Positions 10,630-21,712 of a stretch of 64,000 bases of DNA are shown here, in pieces. The position numbers and the translations under genes are program-made. This DNA comes from Isoetes taiwanensis (lineage: Eukaryota > Streptophyta > Lycopodiopsida > Isoetales > Isoetaceae): positions 1,738,001 to 1,802,000 of the forward strand of contig JAJEKV010000097.1 in NCBI GenBank assembly GCA_021234155.1, read 5' to 3'. Below the pieces are notes generated by a model, which made no database searches, was not told where the DNA came from, and saw nothing but the letters and a program-made list of their open reading frames with translations. Positions within the stretch are counted from its first letter, which is position 1, and every line of letters begins with the position of its first letter.

Positions 10630-12104
10630 TCAAGATCTTGAGCTTTAAGTGTAGGCAAACCTTTAACCATTTGATATTTAGATGCTGTTACCAAAGCAGA
10701 ATGAGCAACATGTCCATACCGTGCATGCCAAAGAGAATCTGAAGATTGAGAAACTGCTGCAGAGAGGGAAGACTGAGTATCAGGTACTTTTGGTGAAGAG
10801 GAAGACCCTTTGGGAAGAACATATAACCCTTCATTATTGAGATAACCTTTGGCAATAGGCCCAAGAGTTGGAAGATCTACAAAATCCAGTGGATTTTTGT
10901 GCAGAATATGAACGAATCCTCCTGTGAATAAAACTGAATAGCCTTTCTTCCTATCAAATTCACTGATACTTAAGAGATTCACAAACAAACCAGGAACTAG
11001 AACAACATCTTCAAGTTTGAGTGTAAGGCAATTTTCAGTTTGGAACTGAACAGTGCCTTTTCCTTTGGATTTTGCTAGATTACCATCAGCCATTCGAACT
11101 ATGGTAGTATCATGAGGAATTATAGTGTCAAACATTTGAGAGTTCCCTGCAAAATGTTTTGTAGCAGCAGAATCAAGTAACCAAACATCTTCATCAAAAT
11201 GCTCAGCTGCAACATTGAGAAAACCAAGCTCAAAATCTTCAACAAAAATATGAGATATATTTGCACTGGTTTCTTGCTTGGGAGAAATTGCCACAGATTC
11301 TGTCTTAACTGGTTTGACAGCATGATCCTTTGAATACTGAGCAAATTCCCTTTGTAATTTCCTACAATCACGTTTAAGGTGTCCTTTCTTTCCACAAAAC
11401 CAGCAAGCAAAAGGTTCTCGAGATGAATCAAAAGAGGATTTAGGCACCAATTCTTTAGAGGAACTAATGGAAGAAGAGGAAGAAATAGCATTAGGAGAGG
11501 ACTTAGCTGAATAGTGTGCATGCTCATATTGATCTCTCCTTCTTCTAGTTGATTCTACATCCAGCAACTTTTGTTGAAGTTGAGTAAAGGTAACCTTGAT
11601 TTTGACTTTCATGTGATAATGATCAACAATATGCTGATACTCTTTAGATAATCCTTTTAGAACATACATAATGAAAGTAATCTCGGTCATACTCCCTCCT
11701 GCCCCAAAAAACTTCTCTCTTAATGTCTTGCATTGTTGCAAATAATCTGCCATATTCTTGCACTCTTCTAGCCGAAGATTATCCAGTTTACTCTGGAACA
11801 TAATCCTCTGTCCTTCACCTTGTTGTACACAGATATTTTGAAGAAATGCAAAAGCTTCTTTAAAAACTTTAAATCCTCTAATATCCCTCTGAAAATCAGT
11901 ACAGATACAAGTCTTGAGATGATTTAATGCATACATATCTTTCTTTTGGTCTTCTGGAATGGTAGGATTCCATGTGGAAAGAAACACATCTCCCAAATCT
12001 CTGAGATTCAAATTTGTTTCGAAAGCATCCCTCCAAGTAAAATAATTCTCTGCATCCAATACTGGATGAGTAAAATACTTCCAAGGATCAGCATGAGCAG
12101 CCAT
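10485..12104 (-). pseudogene. Copia gag, protease and integrase zinc-binding region
   Basis: Begins at Met 12104 (MAAHADPWKYFTHPVL). It has a UBN2-type gag domain (YQHIVDHYHMK, FTQLQQKLLDVE), the CCHC zinc knuckle CWFCGKKGHLKRDC, a protease active-site region WLLDSAATKHF, and the gag-pre-integrase segment LWHARYGHVAHSAL ending in CHAC. The protease reads Asp-Ser-Ala where Copia proteases normally have Asp-Ser/Thr-Gly, which may itself weaken the enzyme. The last ~45 codons are out of frame after the missing base near 10617. Confidence 0.9.
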
Positions 12105-12513
12105 TTTACTGTTGAAACTGTAATGTAGATCACAAAGATCGAGAAAACTTGATGAAAGAGATCAATCCTTCAAAGAAAGTATCAGCAGCAATGGAAAAAT
12201 TCACCAGAATGGATAAGATTTCAAGTATACTGATAAAAACCGGCCTGAACGGCGAAAAGATTGCAGAGAAAGACTAATTTTCAATCAAGAATTCCACGAT
12301 ACAGAGGCAGAACCACCTCTACACACCAAGCTTGCAAGAACCGCAAGAAAACCTCCTTGATGCAGCCGATCTTGATAAGAGTAGACTTTCTGGAAAGCCA
12401 ACTCAAATCCGCTCCAGTTTACAGGCTAAATTCAGAAAAGATTCCAAATTTAGAACACATTTGACATCAAATCTGTCGCCTCACAATTGTACTGCCTCTC
12501 CTTTCCAATTCCG

Positions 12514-12525
12514 GCTCTGATACCA
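12514..12525 (-). other. Copia primer-binding site (initiator tRNA-Met type)
   Basis: Minus-strand TGGTATCAGAGC lies immediately inside the 5' LTR. This is the classic plant Copia primer-binding site, complementary to the 3' end of initiator tRNA-Met. Confidence 0.9.
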
Positions 12526-12787
12526 TGAAAGACTCAAGGATTTTCAATGTATTGAAAAAGAGAGAAGATACAAAAATGACTAGCTTCACCTTAACTCACA
12601 ACTGGATAAACTAACTAACAGCGTGACTATGGCTTATAAAGACTTGCCATGTCAGCAACAAACAGGCACGCTCTATGCCACATCAACAAGCATGACTATG
12701 GTTCATAATGATATGCCATGTCAGCATTAAGCATGCGTGCCTAGTCATCATAACACATAGAATACAGTAGAATACAGTATTCTAACA
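12526..12787 (-). repeat. Copia 5' LTR (relative to element)
   Basis: 262 bp, TG...CA, about 99% identical to the copy at 7597-7858. It is followed on the plus strand by ATCG, matching the ATCG before the left LTR. Confidence 0.95.
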
Positions 12788-13100
12788 ATCGTCAAGATGA
12801 TGTGATAAAATCAGTCAAGGATGTGGTCTTCTTTTCTTTGCTTAAAGATTAAGCTAACTATAAAAAAGTTTGACAAAGGACTCATAGAGAAATGCTTATT
12901 TACTTGAGAAAGAGCTCCTAGTTGCAGTTGCAGGAGGGGACATCAATCTTGATGGTCTCTATTCCTTGGATGCTTCTTCAAAATTATATGGCTCTGCTCT
13001 GGTTGCAGCTGCAGATCTGTCATTGCAATTAATTGCATGTAAATTTGACCATATTGCAGGTGAGGTTCTTGTAAACATGCAATAGTGCAAGAATTATTGT
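12788..13100 (+). pseudogene. Older Copia remnant, right part (continuation of 7254-7596)
   Basis: Joins the sequence before 7597 if the young element is excised. A short frame reads GGDINLDGLYSLDASSKLYG, which resembles the gag-pre-integrase region of Copia elements (GLY.LD). Stops and frameshifts are frequent. Confidence 0.4.
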
Positions 13101-14549
13101 TTAAACATAAATACACTTGTTATGCAATGCTAATGCATGAAGCAAGTACAGGCCTCGTATCCTGATGCGGCTAGGTTTATTGGATGAGTTAGGACAATCT
13201 TCCTCACATACATCTTTCAGCAGGTTGTGAAAGTTCTTTGTCTTTGTTTCACTTGCATGTCTTCCTTTTATTTTGCTGAAAGACCTTTGTCTTTGTTTCA
13301 ATTGCATATCTTCCTTTTATTTCCACATATCTCTACAATCGTACCAATAATTTTGGGAACAATGGATCTACTTACTCTTTTGTTGTGCTGCGTGTCCAAT
13401 TACAGAAATGTTCTTACCTCAACTCCTTATGACGGCAAATTGCACGCTCTAAGGCTTCTGCTCATATCTGGTCTCCTCTCAATTGTATGGGCCTTATGAT
13501 GTTCATCACAATGACTATTATTTGAGTTTATACTCGTGGTAGGGTATTCATATTCTGATAATAAATCGCTACATTGACTATTATTTGAGTTTACACTCCA
13601 GAAGGCGTATTCATATTGTGATAATACATCGCTACATTTTACAGCTGGATTAGGCACACAAAAGCTTGAGCTCACAAACGTTTGGATATTCATATGTTCT
13701 AATAATCTATTTTGTTTCTTGTTACAGGCTCTTTGTAACCGTTGATAAATCATGTTGACTTCATCATATTAATCATATTAAGGACATCTCCAATGGAGAC
13801 TCATGTGGAAGTTTATAAAAGAAAATGCAAGAAAAGAAGGTGTGTGGAAGTTGTGGAATGGCATCAGATGCTTAGCCAATGGTAAAGCAGCTTGTGGCTT
13901 GATAGTAGAAATGCTTAAATGGCCTGGACATGTGGTTAATTACGTCAGCATCATGCCCAACAAGGTTAATTGGGGAAATTCCCTCCTGAACGGCAATTTT
14001 TATAGAGTTGTAACGCCAATGTGTGGGAAAAGATGCAATAAGGTTCGTCCTAAAATACTAAGGCATGCAGTAAGCAATTTGTCAGCAATATCATTTGCAA
14101 GAATAATTGCAGAAGGCCACAGGGAACGGTGGGACCGGTGACTCATGTGCAGGTGTGTGTTCTTCCTCTAGTTTTCCGGGCTCCTCATCCGACATGTCGA
14201 TTTCCTCAAGATCTCTTGGACGACTTGCCCCACCCGTTCTGTATCTCTGATTGCGTCCATCATTGCTCCTAATATTCTTACATTGCTTCTCCAGTTCATC
14301 GCTTACAAAACAATGAAGGCATGACGGTGGAAGGATATCTATCCATAGGCTCGTGGGTGAGAATGCTATCCTTAACGAGGGGTGACCATGGAGTTACATC
14401 GCCGAAGCGACATTCGTATGAAATGAATAGGTAGAAGCATAGGCTTCAAAATAAATGATATGGATAGTATATTGCAAAAAAAAAAAAGGGAAGGGGGGGG
14501 GGGATTTAAAGAGGAGGATATTTGCAAATTTGCACCTCCAATAATACAT
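13101..14549. other. Low-coding interval with a short tandem duplication and unidentified frames
   Basis: A ~64-bp direct repeat lies at about 13513-13640 (TATTATTTGAGTTTA ... TATTCATATT ... AATACATCGCTAC, twice). An open frame at 13803-14141 (plus, 112 aa) matches no family I know. On the minus strand about 14110-14330 reads ELEKQCKNIRSNDGRNQRY and then EEIDMSDEEPGKLEEE, an acidic coding-like scrap without an assignable domain. A mononucleotide A/G run is at 14475-14505. Confidence 0.35.
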
Positions 14550-16482
14550 GGATCACACTATGCGAAAATACACATGCACTTTGTAAATGCACTTTGTAAA
14601 TGTGTAGTGAGATTTTGCGTCATGTGATCCTTGCTTCCCTTTTTTTTTTAATCTTCTTGATTTATATTCACCCACTGAATCAATTATTTTTCTTTGGACT
14701 ATGTTTATCAGATGTCGAGGATTTGAGACTAGGGAAAAGCGTTACTAGCATCGTTGTTGTCTAACATATGGACATAAGGGATATGCTTTTCCAAGATATA
14801 CATTCCGGGCAATGGGCATCTAGTCTTACGTTGCAATGTTGTGGGAGCCGAGCATGAAAATCGTCCCATGACCTCTTTTAAGCGAATTGTACAAGCCTCA
14901 AAGTTATGAGAATGATGCCCTTGCAATGAACAAATGTTTGATAAGACGTGCAACCAAGGATGTTGAAAAGATGAATAAAAATATTTGCTCCATTAGAGGT
15001 GTTTACTAATGCCACGACACAAAAGCTCCAAAGACATAATGTGTAAAATATCGCATGCGTGAGCCTTTGGGTCAGTTAACAAAGTGTCACATATAGAAAC
15101 ATTGTTAGGTTTGATAAAATAACATAAAAATCTTATTTAACAAAGCTTTGGTTGTTGGTAAAGTGTTGATTTATTGATTAAGTGTTTGTATTTTGCTTTT
15201 GGGACCCTCTTTGAAAAAGTTTAATTCATAAAACATAATATAACTTGGAATGATACCTATGTTATATGCAAATGGGAGACTATTGTTGAGGGACTTGGTG
15301 TTATTATCTATTGACAACAAACAAGAAAGTGGATCACACCATGCGAATTTAGTGTATTCCAACTTTTTCACATATACATAATTCGCTTGGTGTTATCTTT
15401 TTGAAAAAAGATGACTTCCAATAGTAAAATTACTTTGATTATCTTTTAATAAAAGAAATCTATTTGTGTCTTATTTGAAGTAAAGTATGGATATGTGACG
15501 TGCGCGTTTATTGACAAACTGTCTGCTTTTTTAAAAGGGCTAATAACTTTATGTACTTAGGGTGATAAAATACTTAAGATGCAAATAGGAAGGGGTACTT
15601 ATGTTTAAGTTTAATTTGACAACAAGCAAGAAAGCGTATCACACCATACGAAATGATTGTGTTCCATTTTCTTTTTTATATGTATTATTCGCTTGGTGTG
15701 ATCCTTCTTAAAAAAAGATATGCTTTTTGAAAAGGGCTACTAACTTTAGGTATTTGGGGTGGTAAATCATTAAATAAGAAGGGCTACTTGTGTTTAATTT
15801 TAATTTGACAACAAATAAGAAAGTGGATCACACCATGCTAGTTTAGTGTCTTCCATTTTTTTTGCATATGTACTATTCGATTGGTGTGATCCTTCTTGAA
15901 AAAGAATATGCTCTTTGAAAAGGGCTAATAACTTATGTACTTAAAAGTGGTAAAGCATTTTAGATGCAAATAGAAATGGGTACTTGTGTTTAATTTTTTT
16001 TGACAACAAATAAGAAAGTGGATCACACTATGCGAATTTAGTGTGTCCCTTTTTTTTTGCATATTATTCGCTTGGTGTGATCCATCTTGAAAAAAAATAG
16101 TTGTCAAGTAAAACGAAAGAAAGAAATATCTTATTTAAGGTGTAAAGTGTTGGTTTATTGAAAAGGTGTTTGCTATTTGAAATGGGCTTAGAACTTCACA
16201 TGCAAATGGGAAGCTATTGAATGGGTACTTGTGTTTATATTTAATTTAACAACAAACAAGGAAGTAGGTCACACAGATTTGCTATGTTCCATCTTGATGT
16301 TATGTTATACAAAAATAGCATTAAAATATGTTTTAAAAAGTGTAAGTAAGAGACTATTTGTTTACCCTAAGTTGTAAGTTCAATATTTGTGTTTTTATTT
16401 ACTTTTTTATGCAAGGATCACACCATGCGAATTTCTTATATGCAATTATTTTTGCGCATGAAGATTTCGCGTCATATGATCC
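14550..16482. repeat. Tandem array carrying six imperfect hairpins (GGATCACACCATGCGAA / TTCGCNTGGTGTGATCC)
   Basis: Hairpins of about 65-80 bp sit at 14550-14630, 15331-15398, 15636-15704, 15825-15892, 16020-16083 and 16415-16482. A decayed seventh is near 16265. The left arm is GGATCACACCATGCGAA or a close variant; the right arm is its inverted partner ending GTGATCC; the loops are T-rich. Between about 15290 and 16280 the hairpins are part of a longer direct repeat (period ~190-195 bp, once ~305 bp) that also contains TTGACAACAA and AAAAGGGCTA blocks. No gene. The array could be nested copies of a small MITE or the subterminal array of a larger transposon. Confidence 0.7.
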
Positions 16483-17351
16483 TCTTTAAACAAGGATGGC
16501 TTTGACCTTCAATGTTCATAAATTTTATAAATGTTTGCATATAAGAATGTCACATATCATATTTTCTTAGAAAATGGTCATCAAATGGATTACGAGTCAA
16601 ATAGTTCTTCTACTACTTAACGAGTTTCATGACTCATTTTTGCTATAATTTAAATAGCAATGAATTTTTAAAGGAATCTATTGTGAAACGTAGTCAAAGA
16701 CTTCTTGTATTAGAGGTATCTAAACACAAACACTATGACATTTGTACTTCAAGAATGTATGAACCCTTTGCATTGCAAAGTATAATGTCATTTATTAGCA
16801 TTTTCATGGACATTTTCCCTTCCTTAAAGAGGTATTTCTTTGATCGATGCTATTCCAGTGATCTCCTCCTCTTCAACACAATAAGTTACTTTGGCATAGC
16901 TATTAATCATATCTCCATTATGTCATATATCTAAGATGGTTGGTGGCTATTTTTCCTCCACCCTTTTCAGTGCTTCTATGAAAAAAGCTACCTTAATTGC
17001 TTATGGGATTTCTGCATGCCTTGTCCACTTCTTAACAATCCCATTTCTAACAAAACCAAGTGCATGTGCCCTAGGTGGTGCATGCACCCATAGTATATGC
17101 ATGTACTGAGTGCATCCATATGAGCTTTAATGATTTTGTTAGGGGCTTCCACAAACCTCTTTGCATCTTGTTCTTTGAGATGTATTCGCTATATATATGG
17201 GAACAAGTCCGATAGAGCATCTCAAGCTTGTTTCTTTCTCAATGATGAATGGATATCATCAGCGCCCTCCTCTTCAACATCAACCATCACTTTTCTATAT
17301 TCAAATTCCTTTGCCTTGTGAATGTCAGTAAGCCATTATCATTAGCCGCGA
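16483..17351. other. No assignable gene
   Basis: AT-rich. A 101-codon frame at 16629-16934 (plus) has no recognisable motif. A short interrupted repeat of TGCATG-type words lies around 17060-17125. Nothing else can be supported. Confidence 0.4.
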
Positions 17352-17432
17352 TGGTTTAATAACAAAGTTGCGTATTAAACGGGAGCAAATCATTGAAACG
17401 AGAGCAAAAGGAATATTCCTCAAAGATTCCTT
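17352..17432 (+). repeat. Left terminal inverted repeat of the candidate transposon
   Basis: Contains GGTTTAATAACAAAGTTGCG, then ATTAAACGGGAGCAAAT, then a second related copy GAAACGAGAGCAAAAGG, then CAAAGATTCC. The AAACGGGAG/AAACGAGAG pair is also present, inverted, at 25590-25622. Confidence 0.5.
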
Positions 17433-17699
17433 TTTTTTTACAAAAAAGGGGGTAAAACGAGGTTAAAAAAAAAAGATGCATGAAATTCTATTTTGACCCC
17501 CAAATGACTAATTTTTTTTTGCAACGAAAGAATTGACTTTTTTAAAGTGTCACTTTTCTTAGCAAATAGAATGTTCTTAAAGTATCTTCTAAGAGAGAAA
17601 CTCTAATAATATTTAACAAAAAATTGAAGTAAGTATGTAACTGAAACTTTAGTATTCTCAAAATTTGAAGATAGAATCTTCATATTCACATGCAAAATT

Positions 17700-20600
17700 C
17701 TGATCTTTTTTCTAAGACTTCGATTATGTGCAAAAGTGTGAGGAGTGATGAGAGAGGATCCGGGCGTCCTCATATTCATTTATGCCATCGTCATCACCTT
17801 CACTTCTTTCCTTTGTCACTTTCGAGGAAGTGCTTGAGTTATCTTCCTCATCACTATCAACAGACGGTGAAGCATTGTCACCACCTTCTTCATCATCTTC
17901 TTAAGTAATTACAAGCTTTTTTTAGCAAATTGATAGTCTTAAAGGCGTGAGGCGATTGTCGATTTCAATTTAAAATCATAGCACAATATAGTCCGTCATT
18001 AAGGTTCAGCTTCGTCCCTACAACCCACCTTCTTGGACTTTCTCCCTTTTCCTTGGCTTCTCATTTCTAACTCATATCTACCTTCAAAAGCATTTTTCGG
18101 CGGCGTGTTGCAAGCCAATGAATCTTGAGTTTAGTGACTAAGCCTTCCTCCTTGGCTGTGTCAAGCACTTTTGCTATCGAATGGTCGACCTTTGTCATCC
18201 TCCTCGGTCGGAAGAGCAATTAGCATACCTTTGGTAATTTACGTGATATTACCTTGAGGCTCATTCTGCGTCTTGGTCCGGGTACATGACTCGGTCCTCC
18301 TCGTCTTCTTCTGCGGGTGCAAATGTAGCCTTTGCTTGGACCTGCTTGGTCTTTGGGGTTGATGGAAGGTGTTAGGCCATTGAAATGGTTCTTGCAAAGC
18401 TGTCTTAGAGCTATATTTTTGTACAACAATTTTTACGTTCGAAAAGAAATTACTCCACCACATCCGATCTTCTTCTAAGAAGTACTTAAAGCCGAAATTC
18501 CATTTTCAATGGCTTTTAAGGATGACTTCTGGGGTACTTTTCTTCGCTTGGACTCCTTAGGATTTTTTGAGAGGAAGTTGCTCGTACGTTCTATGAAGGA
18601 AGTGTGCGGAATATATTTAAGGAAGCGTAATCCCTCTGGTGGACTCAGGTCCTTAGTTGTGGTATACTTCTTCCCCTTCAGTAAGAAGCTTTGGCCATCC
18701 TTCAAGTAGAACTTGATATGATGTTGAAAGGTGAGATCATTCAACTTGTTCCGCCACGACTTGTTCTGTTTTGAGCGTTGAGAGAAAATAAACTCTCTCC
18801 CGAAATCAGCGATCTCTTTAAGAAGATCGACCACTTTGAGTAGGAGTGTAAGAATCTTCAATAATTCGAACTAAAGAAGGAAGAGCGAGAAAGCCTTCTT
18901 CCTTCTAAAGGCGCCTGAAAAATCTGCTGAACATTTGGTCAATCGATCATGAGTGTGGCCTACAAGTAAGAAACCGAGCTTCACTTTTCTAAAGATGCCT
19001 AGCTCCACTAACATGGCACAATCATAAAAAGTGTTTGATTCTTGTTCTCCCTTGTAGTATTGTCAAGTTGCGAGATAAAAGCAGCTGGTGGTAATTGCTC
19101 TTGCTTTCGCCGGGGACCTTGTTAAAATTGTAATTGTGAGGTTCGGTCACCATGCAAGTTTGGATCGTCAAAAATACTTTGCACTTTAGACTTCCTTTGA
19201 AGACCATAGCTCCTACAAGGTGGACCTTAACAAAACATTCCTCCGGCACATCTTTAGGAATGTTCAAGAAATGTGGTAGAGTTGTTTTTTTGGTCCATTC
19301 CATCAATCTATGAGACATGTATTGCGATTGGGCGTTCAAGAGCTTTTTTTCTATGCTTGGCAAGCTTTCTTCTCTCTGCTTGCTTGTTGTTCCACGATGT
19401 CAGGCAAGGTTACATTTGCACAATATATGTAGAAGAAATCAGGTCAAAGCATTTTCTCTGAAACAAGTGAGAGATTGGAGAACATGAGCTTACTTCTTTC
19501 GACCTCTGTCTTTCTGCGGTTTCGTTGACTCTTTAATTACGCACACCTCGAGCAAACGGACATTCTATGTTTTCTAGGAATTTTCACAAGACCCGAATTC
19601 ACTTTTCCACGGTCACGGTGAAGTGTGAGTAAGAGATGTCTTTGAAGCTGAGTGCAAGTCTCTTTGTAGTCATTAAAAACATCTTTTTGGTGATGTTATC
19701 GGTTAAATGATACATGTTGCTTTGTTAGATAGTTTCTCATATGTTTCTCTAAAATATTTCTCCATCCATGACCACGGCAACAAGGGCATGCATGGTTACA
19801 ACTCTTCTTGGTCCACAATGATCATCGATTCTTTGGATTTTTGTCCGATCTTTTGTGTATTCTAGACATTACGGTGGACCCTAAGCGGTGGACAACCATA
19901 AAGCATTTACGGCAAACTTCTTGGCGGTTAATGTAGTGCAAGAAGGTGTTGCGGTCTGGTCTTACATGATAAGCTAAGTAGGCATTACAGTGCGCCAAAG
20001 TCATGGAACTCTGTAGTTGTCTCTAACGCTTTCGTAATTTAGCCATGTTAAATCTGGCGATGCAACCCAATGAGCAGACATTTAGTTCTCAAAAAGTCTC
20101 CTCATTTTGTGTTCATCCATAAGATTTCTTCTTCTTCTGAGGCAAGCCCTCAAACCAAAATCCACCTTGAATTTCTTTGAAGATTGGCTGGAGAACATGT
20201 AATCTCTTTGTTCCTCGTTGGTGTCTTCATCTTACTGATGAAACTTCTACTCTGGGGGTGACTTCCTCTCACTGAGTGGTGGTGTGCTTGTAGAGGAAAA
20301 GCAGGACCACGTGAAGTTGTTCTGGAATAGGCGAGGGTACGGTGTTAAAGGGTGGTGATGGCCCATAAGAGGTTGTGGCATCAGGCTGTTCTTGTACCAT
20401 CTTAAAAAGGAGTTCTTGCAAACATATCCTTTAGAAGCGGACTGAAATTACGCAAATCCATGTGTCTACAACCGTTGTTGTGTGAAGAGGAGTGCTTCTT
20501 TGGGCGTCGTCCTCATTTGTAGTGAAGTCTGGTGAGAGAAATTGTAGTGAATCTCACAGTCTTCTTTACTTTTGTGTTCCTTGTATGTTTGGATGAAGGG

Positions 20601-20959
20601 GCGAAGCAACAAATGGGGGTAGCTTGTTCTTGAACACCCGTTGTTGTGGAGCTTACATAGGTTGTCCCGGGATGGAACAAAGGGTGGTGGCAACATGCTC
20701 CGGCTGGTGGTGATTCTTTGGAAGGAGATGCCGGTGTCTTTGTCTCTGAGGACTTGGTGGCGGTTGGAAGGGTAGTGGAAGTCACATTTACGTCTTTGGA
20801 CTCGGTGTGTCTTGAGAAGCAACAACGATGAAGCGGGAGGTAGGAGGGGAGAATGCGGGTCTTCACTAGAAATGACGTTGTTCCCAAAGCGTGTCCTCGA
20901 ACTAGAGCGAGCTTGAGACAACAAAAGGTGGTGGAAGCTTGTTCCGGCGGTTCGTCATC
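17700..20959 (-). pseudogene. Decayed transposase-like gene with QLDN/ENKN and GHTHD signatures (DUF7869-like)
   Basis: Motifs appear in consistent order on the minus strand across several frames. Met 20959 (MTNRRNKLPPPF) opens a Thr/Ser/Pro-rich N-terminus. VCRKCFMVVHRLGST is at ~19914. KIPRKHRMSVCSRC is at ~19585-19540. DGMDQKNN is at ~19305-19283. QLDNTTRENKNQT is at 19070-19032. LVELGIFRKVKLGFLLVGHTHD runs to 18946. A C-terminal stretch (KIADFGREF-like to PPEGLRFLKYIP) runs to ~18475. An acidic tail (VDSDEEDNSS) lies near 17800. This set matches a widespread transposon-associated family that I believe is annotated as DUF7869; the acidic residues suggest an RNase-H-fold transposase, but that is inference. 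At least five frameshifts or stops are present, for example one base missing just after GHTHDR. It diverges from the methyltransferase gene. Confidence 0.65.
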
Positions 20960-21712
20960 TTAACAAGCGCAAAATAGTAAAGAGATTTGAGAAACTTTAC
21001 GTAGTGCGAGCTTTTTTCTTATTCGAATACACGCCCACGTGGTACAAGTAGAAGTTCGGTTACTAATCAAGTGAAAGTCAAAATAAAAGCTATTACGGAA
21101 TACACAAGAGTAGGATAGTAAAGCTAAACGTATTCCATCACATAGAAAAAAGAGCAAGGCGAAAATGATACCTTTAAAAGGAAATTTGGGCCTTGGTTCG
21201 CGTATTCCGGTCTCGAGCTCAAGTCGCCCGGCCCGGTATGACCGATTATAATATTGAGAGTATTCCGATTTACATAGAGAACATGGACGGTCGGTAAGAA
21301 AGTACAGCGTACAATCATTTGCATGTCTGTTTCTTATTCCCGAATACACTATCACCTTCCCTCGAAGGCGAAAGTGTATTCCGGAATTCACTTTAAGCCG
21401 GTGAAGGAAAGAAAAAAAGTATATTTCGGAATACACTTTCGCCTTCGATGAAAAAAACAAAGTGTATTCGAATACACTTTAAGCCTTCAGTGAAAATAAA
21501 AGTGTGATTCGGAATACACTTTTTCGTGTTTTTTGGTTTTAAGAGGTTACTTTTCCATGCGTTTTTTTAGTTAATCTAGGCGTTTTTTTTGCATTTAAAG
21601 CTTGTTTAGACCAGTTTTTTTGTCAAGATTGCAGTGCTTTTTTGGCATTTTTGTTCTCTTTTTGCCCTCTTTTTTCCCTTTTTGCAAGACATTTTGTATT
21701 CTGGAATAGTTT
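20960..21712. promoter_or_regulatory. Divergent promoter region packed with a GTGTATTCCGGAATACAC-like palindrome
   Basis: Lies between the two divergent transposon genes. Imperfect or full copies of the palindrome are at about 21020-21032, 21094-21104, 21129-21136, 21201-21209, 21260-21268, 21335-21346, 21374-21391, 21419-21436, 21462-21477, 21502-21519 and 21694-21707. The last four before 21520 alternate with a second repeated block (CACTTTAAGCC / CACTTTCGCCTTC), giving a local ~40-bp repeat. A T-rich stretch (21535-21690) leads into the plus-strand gene. Regulatory function is inferred from position and symmetry. Confidence 0.6.

Larger units (their letters stand above)
7597..12787 (-). 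mobile_element. Full-length young Ty1/Copia LTR retrotransposon
   Basis: Flanked by two near-identical 262-bp LTRs (7597-7858 and 12526-12787) beginning TG and ending CA. ATCG flanks both outer ends (7593-7596 and 12788-12791), a 4-5 bp target-site duplication. On the minus strand the order is 5' LTR, primer-binding site, gag, protease, integrase, reverse transcriptase, RNase H, polypurine tract, 3' LTR, which is the Copia order. Two lesions break the pol frame: a missing base near 10617 and an 8-bp tandem duplication at 8985-9000. The copy is therefore structurally complete but probably non-autonomous. It interrupts an older Copia remnant. Confidence 0.95.

Noticed and set aside
16629-16934. 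101-codon plus frame
   Set aside because: AT-rich composition, no motif, and no neighbouring exon signals.
20960-21460. 166-codon minus frame
   Set aside because: It covers the palindrome-rich intergenic region, has YSGI/SGIH repeats from the same palindrome and no domain.
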